From: Solidesulfovibrio sp.
Lineage (GTDB): Bacteria; Desulfobacterota; Desulfovibrionia; Desulfovibrionales; Desulfovibrionaceae
Direction of reading: 5' to 3'
Assembly (NCBI RefSeq): GCF_029978005.1
Contig: NZ_JARKOZ010000018.1
Coordinates: 1-33,640, forward strand
DNA: 33,640 nt
The notes beneath the pieces are model-generated. The model saw nothing but the letters and a program-made list of their open reading frames with translations, did no database searches and had not been told where the DNA came from. Of the stretch, positions 15,295 to 23,354 are shown piece by piece (within the stretch, counting starts at the first letter, position 1; every line of letters starts with the position of its first letter). Both the position numbers and the translations under genes were made by a program.

Positions 15295-15329
15295 CTCCCG
15301 GAGCCGCGCAAGGCTGGCGGCTCCGGGAG
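15295..15329 (-). terminator. Perfect 13-bp hairpin downstream of RRM gene
   Basis: CTCCCGGAGCCGC (15295-15307) and GCGGCTCCGGGAG (15317-15329) with a 9-base loop, about 20 bases past the stop of the RRM gene on the minus strand. No strong T-run follows; a GC-type terminator or 3'-stabilising element. Confidence 0.55.
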
Positions 15330-15350
15330 GCGAAAGAGTGTCGGGTGGGC

Positions 15351-15629
15351 TTACCAGGCCGGACGGCGGGGCGGCCGGGGGGCGCGCGGCTTGGCCTCGT
15401 TGACCTTGAGGCTGCGGCCCTCGAACTCGGCGCCGTCCAGAGCGCGGATGGCCTCGTCGGCGGCGGCGTCGTCATCCATCTCCACGAATCCGAAGCCGCG
15501 CGGTTTGCCGGTCTCGCGGTCGGAAATCAGTTTGACGGATTGGACTTCGCCGTAGCGCCCGAACAGATCGCGGACGCTGTCCTCGGTGGTGCGGAAAGGC
15601 AGGTTGCCAACGTAGATGTTCTTGGACAT
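15351..15629 (-). CDS. RNA-binding protein, single RRM
   Basis: A 92-residue protein with one RNA recognition motif. RNP2 is IYVGNL (residues 5-10) and RNP1 is KPRGFGFVEM (about 42-51), with the aromatic positions intact. The tail (about 77-92) is Arg/Pro-rich and basic. Proteins like this in bacteria (RbpA-type in cyanobacteria and several delta-proteobacteria) bind single-stranded RNA and are often cold- or stress-responsive. The ATG at 15629 has a GGGAG site about ten bases upstream. A 485-base intergenic region separates it from the divergent TPR gene. Confidence 0.93.
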   Translation of the reverse strand: MSKNIYVGNLPFRTTEDSVRDLFGRYGEVQSVKLISDRETGKPRGFGFVEMDDDAAADEAIRALDGAEFEGRSLKVNEAKPRAPRPPRRPAW

Positions 15630-16114
15630 GAGACACGGACTCCCAAACGGTTGACGTCAATGCGATCCCGAAGCGAGACGGAGGTCGGTTTGCCAACGAA
15701 CCGCCGGCTACGCTCCTTCCCTGGACGATTCCATCGGCCGCGTGGCCGGAATGGCCCGATAGTCGGAGTGCATCCGTCGGCTGCAGCTGCGTGGGGGCGA
15801 TGAACGGTCGGCGCGCACTCTCTGTTGACTCCCCAAGCGTGCCGTTTGCACATGCGCAGGACAAATTCCCGTGGACACGAGCGGTAGCGTCACGTCTTTG
15901 GATGAAGATGAAAAAACGTATCGAATCATGATACGTCTGGCAAGGGAAAAATGTTCTTTTCTCCTGTTTCTCGCTGAAATGCTTGCCTGTTCTCTTATTG
16001 GAAAGACTATCGTCCGGCCTTTGGAGGAACCGGGGCGCCTTTGGTGCCAATGCCGGCGTTTTTTGCTAGGGAAACGCCGAGGCGAGTCCGGGCCGACTCG
16101 GGGAGGTGTTGCGC
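15630..16114. other. 485-bp gene-free region between RRM and TPR genes
   Basis: No convincing coding frame on either strand: the open frames have poor codon bias and no ribosome site. It becomes moderately AT-rich in 15880-16030. It holds the 21-base dyad at 15916-15936. It is a plausible place for the promoter and a long 5' leader of the RRM gene, or a small RNA; I see no consensus promoter. Confidence 0.5.
15916..15936. promoter_or_regulatory. 21-base dyad, operator-like
   Basis: ACGTATC-gaatcat-GATACGT: two perfect 7-base arms with a 7-base spacer, in the divergent gap. Symmetric and not GC-rich, so less likely by chance here than the GC palindromes; it looks like a regulator-binding site for one of the flanking genes. 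Confidence 0.35.
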
Positions 16115-16879
16115 ATGGGCGAGAAGAACGAAGCCGAACGGTTCGCCGTGGCCGTGTCGGTGCGGGAGTCCTACAAGGTGGGGATCGGCGGCACCACCAA
16201 GGAAAGCGAGCGGGTGCTGTACTACTACGCCGAGAAGACGCCGGAGGCCGGCATATCGGTTCAGGCGCTCAACGCCAACAGCGTGCCGAGCGGCGAGCGC
16301 ACCAAGGTGACGGAGCAGGAGTTCCTCGAGAAATACCGTCCCGAGCCGCTGATCTACTACAATCAGGTCAAGCCGCGCATGGAGGCGATGCTGGCCGAGC
16401 TCGACAAGGGCGAGAAGCATCTGGAGGCCGGGCGCACGGACAAGGCCGAGGCCTCCTTCCAGAAGGCCCTGGAGTATGACGCCGAGAACCTGCGGGCCAT
16501 CTTCGGCCTGGGCAACGCCTACCTGACGGCCGGCAAGATGGAGGAAGCCAAGGAGATCTTCGAGAAGATCATGTCCATCGACCTGGCCTTCGGCCCGGAG
16601 AACAAGTTCCTGTTCAACGAGTTCGGCATCCGCATGCGCAAGCACGGGCTGCTGGAGATGGCCCGGGCCTATTACCAGAAGGCGCTGGTCGCCTCCGAGG
16701 CCGACGAGAACCTGCATTTCAACCTGGGCCGCATCCATTACGAACTGGGCGAGTTCGCCGCGGCCATCGCCGAGGCCGAGCGCTGCCTGGCCATCAATCC
16801 GGGCTTTCTGATCGCCGGCAAGATGAAGAAGGCGGCCGAGAAGGGGCTGGGGGCCGTGACCCGCCTGCATACGGAGTAG
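16115..16879 (+). CDS. TPR-repeat protein
   Basis: A 254-residue soluble protein. The first 85 residues or so form a separate region (VSVRESYKVGIGGTTKES, LYYYAEKTPEAGISVQALN). The rest is helical tetratricopeptide repeats: AGRTDKAEASFQKALEYDAEN, AGKMEEAKEIFEKIMSIDL, HGLLEMARAYYQKALVA and LGEFAAAIAEAERCLAINPG are recognisable. TPRs bind partner proteins. No enzyme motif is present. The ATG at 16115 is chosen because GGGGAGG lies eight bases upstream; an in-frame GTG at 16106 overlaps that site. A short GC hairpin and T-run follow the stop at 16880-16921. Confidence 0.85.
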   Translation: MGEKNEAERFAVAVSVRESYKVGIGGTTKESERVLYYYAEKTPEAGISVQALNANSVPSGERTKVTEQEFLEKYRPEPLIYYNQVKPRMEAMLAELDKGEKHLEAGRTDKAEASFQKALEYDAENLRAIFGLGNAYLTAGKMEEAKEIFEKIMSIDLAFGPENKFLFNEFGIRMRKHGLLEMARAYYQKALVASEADENLHFNLGRIHYELGEFAAAIAEAERCLAINPGFLIAGKMKKAAEKGLGAVTRLHTE

Positions 16880-16921
16880 GCGGCCTGGGCCGCACATCGC
16901 GCCTGCAGCGCCGTCTTTTTT
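16880..16921 (+). terminator. Likely terminator after TPR gene
   Basis: GCGGCC-tg-GGCCGC (16880-16893) right after the stop, then GCGC-ctgca-GCGC (16899-16911) followed by TCTTTTTT. Modest stem strength but a good T-run. Confidence 0.45.
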
Positions 16922-17119
16922 CTCGCCGATGTTCCTGGCGTCGGTTTGGGTCGGGATCGTTGCGGCTGTCGCGCATGATGCTATCCCCCTCTTGTGGCGT
17001 AAGAAATATATCCTTGCTTCTTTGCGGTTGCGGGGGTGGTTTTTTTTGTTCTGCTACGAAAAATCTATATTTACTTTTGCACTTGTCGTGGTATGGCCCA
17101 AAGCAAAGGAGGGCGGGCC

Positions 17120-18583
17120 ATGGAACCCAGAATGGTGCGATCGTTGTTGCTTCTCATCGTGGTCTCGATGCTGGCGGTGGGCTGTACGAAGGTGAACAAG
17201 GTGACGGCGATCGACGAAGTGAAAGACGGGAAGATGGGGCTCGTCTATGTCTTGCCGAAGACGCAAGTCGTCGTGGAAATCCCGATAACGGTCAGCGTGA
17301 AAAATGGCGCGTTGGAATTCGCCTCGCTGGATTCTGTGTCTCCAGGAGTGAAGGAAAAAGAAGTCGTCGATTGCAAATTGTATTATCAAAGTAAAAATCA
17401 TCCTGTGACAACGTCCATTAAAGTGGGTGAATACGCCTTGACCGGCGAGCCCGTTCCCGATCTGGATCGGGTCTACAACATCGACCTGGATTCCTCATTT
17501 TTGAAGGATGCCAAGAAGAACCTGCAATTTAACGACAAGGGCATGATCGTGTCCGGCGGTTTTTCGGCGAAGGACAAGACCCTGGAATTCACCGTGCAGG
17601 TCGTGAAGACGGCCGTGAGTATTGCGACCCCGTTTTTGGCTCCAATTCCTAGGCCGGCACCTCAGGCCCCAAGCGAGGCGGACGCCAAGAAAGCGCAGGC
17701 GGACAATGCCGCGGCTGAGCGGCAAGCCATTGCCGCCAGAAAGGCGGCATGCCGGAAAATGAGAACCGATGCCTTGGCTGCATATAATAAGAAGGAGGGC
17801 GAGCGGAACAGATTCAAGCGGCTGAAGGAGAACGTCCTTTTTGGCGTCAATGCCGGAGGAGTGGATCGTTCCTTCGACGCCTACAAGAAACGGATAGATG
17901 ACATCGATGCGTATGTCGCCGCCGAGACTGGTGATGGTGAATTGAATAAGACGGTCAAGCTGACGTATAGAAGGGTGCTGACGGATGCGGAATTGAAGCA
18001 GGGCGAAATTAAGCTCTTCGCGATCGAGGATGACACGATCGTGGTGGATTCGCTGGAGTATTTCAGCGAGGGCGGCAAGTCGCCGTATGTCTCCCGGCGA
18101 CTCGTCGGAGTGGGAAAGGGACCGGTCGTTTCCCTGCACATCAAGCCGACGCCCAACGATCTGGCCACGGCGGTTTCCGGGGCGGCCTCCTACGCCGAGC
18201 CGAAGGGGGAAAAGGGCCTGTACTACAGGTTGCCCGGGCTCGCGGAAGCGTATTTCACCAACGGCGAAGCGAAGTCGAAGCCGCAGCTTCTGCCCATCGC
18301 CCAGTGGGGGGCGCTGCTGGCCCTGCCCACGACCATGCATTCCACGGATTCCGCCATATCCTTCGAGTTCTTCGCCGACACCGGGGCGATCAAAACCATC
18401 GGCACGGAGAACAAGGCCATCGACATGGAGCAGGTGGGCAAGCTCGGTGATGCGGGCGTTTCTCTTGTGCAGGCGATTTACGCCAGCAATGACGAGATCA
18501 CCAAGCTCAAGCAGGAAAAAGAAAAACTCACCCTGCAAAAGGACATCCGCGACCTCAAGACGTCGCTCCAGACGGGGCAGTGA
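17120..18583 (+). CDS. Lipoprotein, DUF4831-like
   Basis: A 487-residue protein. The signal peptide ends in a lipobox, LAVGC, with Cys22 as the lipidated residue, so it should be anchored in the inner or outer membrane. The C-terminal part contains LTYRRVLTDAELKQG and GLYYRLPGLAEAYF, the pattern of the DUF4831 family. A central helical segment (about 195-240) is Ala/Lys/Glu-rich, and the last 30 residues look like a coiled coil (KLKQEKEKLTLQKDIRDLK). ATG 17120 is chosen for AAAGGAGG upstream; the longer upstream frame is poor coding DNA. Codon use is less GC-rich than its neighbours in the first half, which hints at transfer. The function is unknown. Confidence 0.75.
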   Translation: MEPRMVRSLLLLIVVSMLAVGCTKVNKVTAIDEVKDGKMGLVYVLPKTQVVVEIPITVSVKNGALEFASLDSVSPGVKEKEVVDCKLYYQSKNHPVTTSIKVGEYALTGEPVPDLDRVYNIDLDSSFLKDAKKNLQFNDKGMIVSGGFSAKDKTLEFTVQVVKTAVSIATPFLAPIPRPAPQAPSEADAKKAQADNAAAERQAIAARKAACRKMRTDALAAYNKKEGERNRFKRLKENVLFGVNAGGVDRSFDAYKKRIDDIDAYVAAETGDGELNKTVKLTYRRVLTDAELKQGEIKLFAIEDDTIVVDSLEYFSEGGKSPYVSRRLVGVGKGPVVSLHIKPTPNDLATAVSGAASYAEPKGEKGLYYRLPGLAEAYFTNGEAKSKPQLLPIAQWGALLALPTTMHSTDSAISFEFFADTGAIKTIGTENKAIDMEQVGKLGDAGVSLVQAIYASNDEITKLKQEKEKLTLQKDIRDLKTSLQTGQ

Positions 18584-18589
18584 CCCGTC

Positions 18590-18627
18590 GCGCCGCCCCC
18601 GGCCGTCGCGGCGGCCGGGGGCGGCGC
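18590..18627. terminator. Bidirectional GC hairpin between lipoprotein and purU genes
   Basis: GCGCCGCCCCCGGCC (18590-18604) and its exact complement (18613-18627), 8-base loop, between the ends of two convergent genes (18583 and 18634). Confidence 0.6.
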
Positions 18628-18633
18628 TTGCGC

Positions 18634-19491
18634 CTACCGAAACACCACCGTCTTGTTCCCGTACACGATCACCCGGTCCTCCAGGTGCCACTTGACCGCC
18701 CGGGCCAGCACCGTGCGCTCCAGGTCGCTGCCCGTGGCCTTGAGGTCGGCCACGGAGAAGCGGTGCGTCACCCGGGCCGTGTCCTGCTCGATGATCGGGC
18801 CGGCGTCGAGCTCCGACGTCACGTAGTGGGCCGTGGCCCCGATGAGCTTCACCCCGCGCTCGTGGGCCTGGCGATAGGGGTCGGCCCCGACGAAGGCCGG
18901 CAGGAACGAATGGTGGATGTTGATGACCCGGTGCTCGTAGGGCCGCAGGAAGTCCGCCGAAAGAATGCGCATGTACCGGGCCAGCACGATGAGGTCCGTG
19001 TCCGCGCCAAGCAGTTCCGCCATCCGCGCCTCGACCTCGGCCATGCCGCCGTCGCCCACGGGCACGCAGGAAAACGGCACGCCGAAGCCCTCCACGCTCC
19101 CTTTGAGGTCTTCGTGGTTGCTGACGACCATGGCCACCTGGCACGGCAGCTCGCCCCGGGCGTGCCGCCACAGGAGTTCCATCAAACAGTGGTCGTGGCG
19201 CGACACCAGAAACACCGCCCGGCGCGGCACGTCGGTGTAGGTCAGCCGCCAGTCCATGGCGAACCGCGACCCCACCACCTCGCCGAAGGCCGCTTCCAGG
19301 GCCGTGCGCGAAATGTCGATGTAGGGCGCGTAGAATTCCAGCCGCATGAAGAACGTCCCGCCCTCGGGGTCCGTGGAGTGCTGGTCCAGGTCGATGATGT
19401 TGGCCCCGTGGGCGTGCAGGAAGGTGGTGACCGCGGACACGATGCCGGGCCGGTCGGGACAGGTGATGCGCAAACGGGCGATATGTGTCAT
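18634..19491 (-). CDS. purU: Formyltetrahydrofolate deformylase
   Basis: A 285-residue cytoplasmic enzyme: 10-formyl-THF + H2O gives formate + THF, which balances the one-carbon pool and supplies formate for purine synthesis. The N-terminal ACT domain (about 1-80; [18 protein letters not shown]) is a regulatory site. The formyltransferase-like domain follows with the Asn-His-Asp set: [21 protein letters not shown], then [20 protein letters not shown]. Start ATG 19491 is the conventional position ([16 protein letters not shown]) with AAGGA about ten bases upstream; an earlier start at 19527 would add 12 residues. It is divergent from ald, with a 231-base shared promoter region. Confidence 0.95.
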   Translation of the reverse strand: MTHIARLRITCPDRPGIVSAVTTFLHAHGANIIDLDQHSTDPEGGTFFMRLEFYAPYIDISRTALEAAFGEVVGSRFAMDWRLTYTDVPRRAVFLVSRHDHCLMELLWRHARGELPCQVAMVVSNHEDLKGSVEGFGVPFSCVPVGDGGMAEVEARMAELLGADTDLIVLARYMRILSADFLRPYEHRVINIHHSFLPAFVGADPYRQAHERGVKLIGATAHYVTSELDAGPIIEQDTARVTHRFSVADLKATGSDLERTVLARAVKWHLEDRVIVYGNKTVVFR

Positions 19492-19594
19492 AAACGTGGT
19501 ATCCTTGCAGTGGAGCGTCCGGGCCATGCCGGGGAAAAGCCCATACCCCAGAACGCTTTTTGAGGCCAGCGGGCTTTCTCCAAAGATTATTCGG

Positions 19595-19604
19595 ACAATA
19601 TTGT
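19595..19604. promoter_or_regulatory. ACAATATTGT palindrome in purU/ald promoter region
   Basis: A perfect 10-base A/T-rich palindrome within the only A/T-rich stretch (19590-19627) of the divergent promoter region. An overlapping TTGTTA (19601-19606) and TTTAGA (19622-19627) could be a weak promoter toward ald (15-base spacing, short). An operator is possible. Confidence 0.3.
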
Positions 19605-19722
19605 TATTTTCCGTAAATTCGTTTAGAGAAGCCCATCCACCGCGGGTGGGCCCCCGTTTCGAACGCGCCGCGGCCGAAGGGAAGCCGAACTTTTAACGAT
19701 TCTTTCCCAGCGAGGACCTCCT

Positions 19723-20829
19723 ATGCTCATTGGCATTCCGAAGGAAATCAAGGTGCTGGAAAATCGCGTGGCCATGACCCCGGGAGCGGTGGAGACGCTT
19801 GTCCGGCGCGGCCACGAGGTCCTCGTCGAGGCCGGCGCGGGCCTGGGCTCGGGGCTTGCCGACGACCAGTACGCCCGGGCGGGCGCCAAACTTGTCGATG
19901 CCGCCGCGGCCTGGGGCGCGCAGATGGTCGTCAAGGTCAAGGAGCCCATCGCCTGCGAGTACAAATACCTGCGCAAGGGCCTGCTTCTTTTCACCTACCT
20001 GCATCTGGCCGCCGACCGGGCGCTGACCGAGGCGCTGCTCGCCTCCGGTGCCACGGGCGTGGCCTACGAGACCGTGCAACTGCCGAGCGGCGCGCTGCCG
20101 CTGCTCGTCCCCATGAGCGAGGTGGCCGGCCGCATGGCCCCGCAGGTCGGGGCCCACGCCCTGGAGAAGTCCCAGGGCGGGCGCGGCATCCTGCTCGGCG
20201 GCGTGCCCGGCGTGCCGCAGGCCTCGGTGGTGGTCCTCGGCGCGGGCGTGGTCGGGGCCAACGCCTGCAAGTTGGCCGTGGGCATGGGCGCGCAGGTGAC
20301 GGTCCTCGACGTGAACCACGCCCGGCTCCAGTACCTCGACGACATCTACCAGGGCCGCATCGTCACCATGGCCAGCAACGAGGCCAACATCCGCAAGGCC
20401 GTGACCTACGCCGACCTGCTCATCGGCGCGGTGCTCATCCCCGGGGCCAAGGCCCCCCACCTGGTCAGCCGCGACATGCTGCCCACCATGAAGGAAGGCT
20501 CGGTCATCGTGGACGTGGCCGTGGACCAGGGCGGCTGCGTGGAGACCATCAAGGCCACCACCCACGCCAATCCCACCTACGTCATCGACGGCGTGGTCCA
20601 CTACGGCGTGGCCAACATGCCCGGGGCCGTGCCGCGCACCTCGACCTACGCCCTGTGCAACCAGACCCTGCCCTATGCGCTGCGGCTTGCGGCCCACGGC
20701 CTCGGCGCGCTGCGCGACGACGCCGCCCTGGCCAGGGGGCTCAACACCCATGCCGGCAAGCTCACCTTCGCCGGCGTGGCCGAGGCCTTCGGATTGCCGC
20801 TTTTTCCGGTTGCGGCGGCCCTGGCCTGA
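19723..20829 (+). CDS. ald: Alanine dehydrogenase
   Basis: A 368-residue NAD-dependent enzyme: L-alanine + NAD + H2O to pyruvate + ammonia + NADH. The N-terminal catalytic domain has [20 protein letters not shown], the substrate-binding Lys in VKVKEPI, and His in TYLHLAAD. The NAD-binding Rossmann fold is at about 168-200: [21 protein letters not shown]. The catalytic Asp lies in [10 protein letters not shown]. Length matches the family. The ATG at 19723 follows a GAGGACC site. In sulfate reducers it is linked to alanine use and pyruvate supply; the liv-type transporter 268 bases downstream may feed it with amino acids (inference). Confidence 0.96.
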   Translation: MLIGIPKEIKVLENRVAMTPGAVETLVRRGHEVLVEAGAGLGSGLADDQYARAGAKLVDAAAAWGAQMVVKVKEPIACEYKYLRKGLLLFTYLHLAADRALTEALLASGATGVAYETVQLPSGALPLLVPMSEVAGRMAPQVGAHALEKSQGGRGILLGGVPGVPQASVVVLGAGVVGANACKLAVGMGAQVTVLDVNHARLQYLDDIYQGRIVTMASNEANIRKAVTYADLLIGAVLIPGAKAPHLVSRDMLPTMKEGSVIVDVAVDQGGCVETIKATTHANPTYVIDGVVHYGVANMPGAVPRTSTYALCNQTLPYALRLAAHGLGALRDDAALARGLNTHAGKLTFAGVAEAFGLPLFPVAAALA

Positions 20830-21096
20830 CGTCGCGCGCCTTGAAAAATGCGGCGGTATCTTTTAAGAAAGCAGAGCTATTTGAAAGTGTTGTTCCATAC
20901 ATTTGTGTTCGTGCGCTTTCGGGACACGGCGAATGCCGGAAATGGCGGGGAAGGGGAGCGGCCCGTTCCGCCGAGTTTCACAAATATGTGTCAAGGAGGG
21001 GGGCGGGGGATTCCCATCCCGGCCGAGTTCATGTATCTCCACAGGAACTTGACTTTGGGCTAAGTGGTTGAAATCGACTGTAAACAGGAGGCGTCC
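20830..21096 (+). promoter_or_regulatory. Leader of amino-acid ABC transporter operon
   Basis: A 267-base gap before the binding-protein gene. It has a locally A/T-rich start (20850-20910) and imperfect complementary segments (near 20899-20908, ACATTTGTG type, and 20981-20992, CACAAATATGTG type) that could pair across about 80 bases. No named riboswitch is recognised. It probably holds the transporter promoter. Confidence 0.35.
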
Positions 21097-22263
21097 ATGA
21101 AAAGGTCCTGGCTCATTGCCCTGTTGCTCGTCCTCGGGATGGCCGCGCCGGCCCGCGCCGCGGACACCATCAAACTGGGATTCAACATCCCGCTGACCGG
21201 CGACATCCCGGATGTAGGCGAATCCTCGAAGAACGCCGCCGAGATGCTGAAAAAGAAGATCAACGACGCCGGCGGGATCGAGGTCGGCGGCAAGAAGTAC
21301 CTGGTGGAATTCATCTACGAGGACAACGAGTCCAAGGCCGAATCCGCCCTGTCCGCCGCCCGCAAGCTGATCACCCAGGATGGCGTCCTCGGCATGGTCG
21401 GCCCCCAGTCCAGCAAGCAGGCCGTGCCCGCCGGCGAGGCCGCCAATGACCTCAAGACCCCGATGATGGCCCCCTGGTCCACCAACCCCAACACCACCAA
21501 GAACCGCCCCTACGTGTTCCGCGGCTGCTTCCTCGACACCTTCCAGGGCCCCACGGCCGCCAAGTTCGCCAACGAGGAATTCAAGGCGAAAAAGGCCGCC
21601 GTGCTCTACGACATCGCCTCCGACTATCCCAAGGGGCTGGCCGAGGACTTCAAGGCCGCCTTCGAGAAGATCAACGGCCCCGGCTCCGTGGTCGCCTTCG
21701 AAACCTTCACCACCAAGGACGTGGACTTCTCGGCCCAGCTGACCAACATCGCCAAGTCCGGCGCGGACGTGCTGTTCGTGCCCCAGTACTACAACGAAGT
21801 GCCGCTGATCGTGAAGCAGGCCAAGTCGCTCGGCTTCAACAAGCCCGTGCTCGGCAGCGACTCCTGGGGCTCCGGCGACCTGATGGGCCTTTGCGGCGAC
21901 GACTGCAAGGGCTACTTCTTCGTCACCCACTACGCCGCCGCCGGCGCCAAGGGCAAGACCAAGGAATTCATCGACGAGTACACCAAGCTCTACAAGAAGA
22001 CCCCGGACGACGTCGCCGCCCTGACCTGGGACGGCGCCAACCTGATGCTCGACGCCGTCAAGACCCTGCCCGCCCTCACCGGCGACATGCCCAAGGACCG
22101 CGAGGCCCTCATGAAGGCCATGGCCGGCATCAAGAAGTTCGAGGGCATCACCGGCGACATGTCCTATCCGCCCACCGGCGACCACGACCCCATCAAGTGC
22201 GCCGTGGTGGTGAAAATCGACGACGCCGGCAAGTTCGCCTTCTACAAGTCCGTCTGTCCGTAG
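21097..22263 (+). CDS. Branched-chain/neutral amino acid ABC transporter substrate-binding protein
   Basis: A 388-residue periplasmic protein of the Leu/Ile/Val-binding (Peripla_BP_6) type. The signal peptide spans about 1-21 with cleavage in PARA|ADT. The mature domain starts IKLGFNIPLTGDIPDVGESSKN, and LGSDSWGSGDLMGLCGDDCKG lies in the C-terminal lobe. Such proteins deliver hydrophobic amino acids or small amides to LivHMGF. The ATG at 21097 has CAGGAGG five bases upstream. First gene of the five-gene operon, followed by a strong hairpin before the permease genes; this usually gives more binding protein than permease. The precise ligand cannot be read; alanine or leucine-type amino acids fit the ald neighbour. 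Confidence 0.93.
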   Translation: MKRSWLIALLLVLGMAAPARAADTIKLGFNIPLTGDIPDVGESSKNAAEMLKKKINDAGGIEVGGKKYLVEFIYEDNESKAESALSAARKLITQDGVLGMVGPQSSKQAVPAGEAANDLKTPMMAPWSTNPNTTKNRPYVFRGCFLDTFQGPTAAKFANEEFKAKKAAVLYDIASDYPKGLAEDFKAAFEKINGPGSVVAFETFTTKDVDFSAQLTNIAKSGADVLFVPQYYNEVPLIVKQAKSLGFNKPVLGSDSWGSGDLMGLCGDDCKGYFFVTHYAAAGAKGKTKEFIDEYTKLYKKTPDDVAALTWDGANLMLDAVKTLPALTGDMPKDREALMKAMAGIKKFEGITGDMSYPPTGDHDPIKCAVVVKIDDAGKFAFYKSVCP

Positions 22264-22295
22264 CCCCGGCCCGGCCTCGCGCCGGCCGGCCGCGC

Positions 22296-22331
22296 CCCGG
22301 CGACGCCGCCCCCTTCGGCGGCGTCGCCGGG
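22296..22331 (+). terminator. Hairpin between binding-protein and permease genes
   Basis: CCCGGCGACGCCGCC (22296-22310), 6-base loop, and the exact complement GGCGGCGTCGCCGGG (22317-22331), followed by a short A-run not a T-run. Likely an intra-operon attenuator or 3'-end stabiliser that lets the binding protein be made in excess. Confidence 0.6.
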
Positions 22332-22410
22332 CAAAAAGCCGCAACCTTCGCCGCCCGGGCCGCGCGCCCGGACGGACAGGCTCGAACAATTTGCGCCAAG
22401 GGGGTCTCCG

Positions 22411-23334
22411 TTGCTGCAAAGCCTCATGCAAAATCTCCTCAACGCCCTGCAGTGGGGGAGCTTCTATTCCCTGATCGCCCTTGGCTACTGCCTCGTCTAC
22501 GGCGTATTGCTCCTCATCAACTTCGCCCACGGCGACATCTTCATGGTCGGGGCCTACATCGCCTTTTACGTGTGCATGCTCTTTCTCGGCAAGTTCGGCT
22601 TCATCCCCGGCATGCCCGGCTGGCTGGTGCTGGCCTTGGCCGTGCCCCTGACCATGCTGCTGACGGCCGTGGTCGGCGTGACGCTTGAGCGCGTGGCCTA
22701 CCGGCCGCTGCGGCGCAAGGGCGTCAACCGCCTCTACGTCGTCATCACGGCGCTCATGTGCGGGCTGATTCTCGAAAACGGCAACCTCGCCCTGCTCGGG
22801 GCCAGCCGCAAGAGCTTCCCCACGCTCCTGCCGACCAAGGTGTTCGACGTCTTCGGCGTCACCGTGACCAACATCAAATTGATGGTCATCGGCGTGGCCA
22901 TCTTCTCCTTCCTGCTGCTCCACTTCATCGTCACGCGCACCAAGATCGGCATGGCCATGCGGGCCATTTCCTACGACCGCTTCGCCGTGCCGCTCATGGG
23001 CATCCCGGCCGACACGGTCATCGTCTTCACCTTCGTGCTGGGCTCGGGCTTCGCCGGCCTGGCCGGGCTCTTCTTCGCCATGACCTACCCGGTCATCGAC
23101 CCCTACATGGGGGCGCTCATCGGCTGGAAGGCCTTCATCGCGGCCGTGGTGGGCGGCATCGGCTCCATCGCCGGGGCCTTTGCCGGAGGCTTTCTCCTCG
23201 GGTTCGTGGAGATCATGGTGGTGGCCTTTTTCCCGTCCACCTTCCGGGACCTCATCGCGTTCTCGATTCTGCTCCTCATCCTGTCCATCCGGCCCACCGG
23301 CCTCTTCGGCGTGGCCCGGCGGACCAAAATCTAG
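22411..23334 (+). CDS. livH: Liv-type ABC transporter permease (LivH)
   Basis: A 307-residue inner-membrane protein with about eight transmembrane helices. Family marks include SFYSLIALGYCLVYGVLLLINFAHGD near the N-terminus, MRAISYDRFAVPLMGI in the middle, the conserved GSGFAGLAGLFFA segment and GGIGSIAGAFAGGFLLG. It forms the transport pore with LivM. The start is TTG at 22411, with AAGGGGG seven bases upstream; ATG 22426 (five codons in) is the alternative. It follows the binding-protein gene after 147 bases and precedes livM by 20 bases. Confidence 0.93.
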   Translation: MLQSLMQNLLNALQWGSFYSLIALGYCLVYGVLLLINFAHGDIFMVGAYIAFYVCMLFLGKFGFIPGMPGWLVLALAVPLTMLLTAVVGVTLERVAYRPLRRKGVNRLYVVITALMCGLILENGNLALLGASRKSFPTLLPTKVFDVFGVTVTNIKLMVIGVAIFSFLLLHFIVTRTKIGMAMRAISYDRFAVPLMGIPADTVIVFTFVLGSGFAGLAGLFFAMTYPVIDPYMGALIGWKAFIAAVVGGIGSIAGAFAGGFLLGFVEIMVVAFFPSTFRDLIAFSILLLILSIRPTGLFGVARRTKI

Positions 23335-23354
23335 GGTCGGCAAGGGGGATACCG

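Noticed and set aside
15472-16050. Minus-strand open frame across the RRM leader
   Set aside because: It overlaps the RRM gene in another frame, has no ribosome site and poor coding bias.
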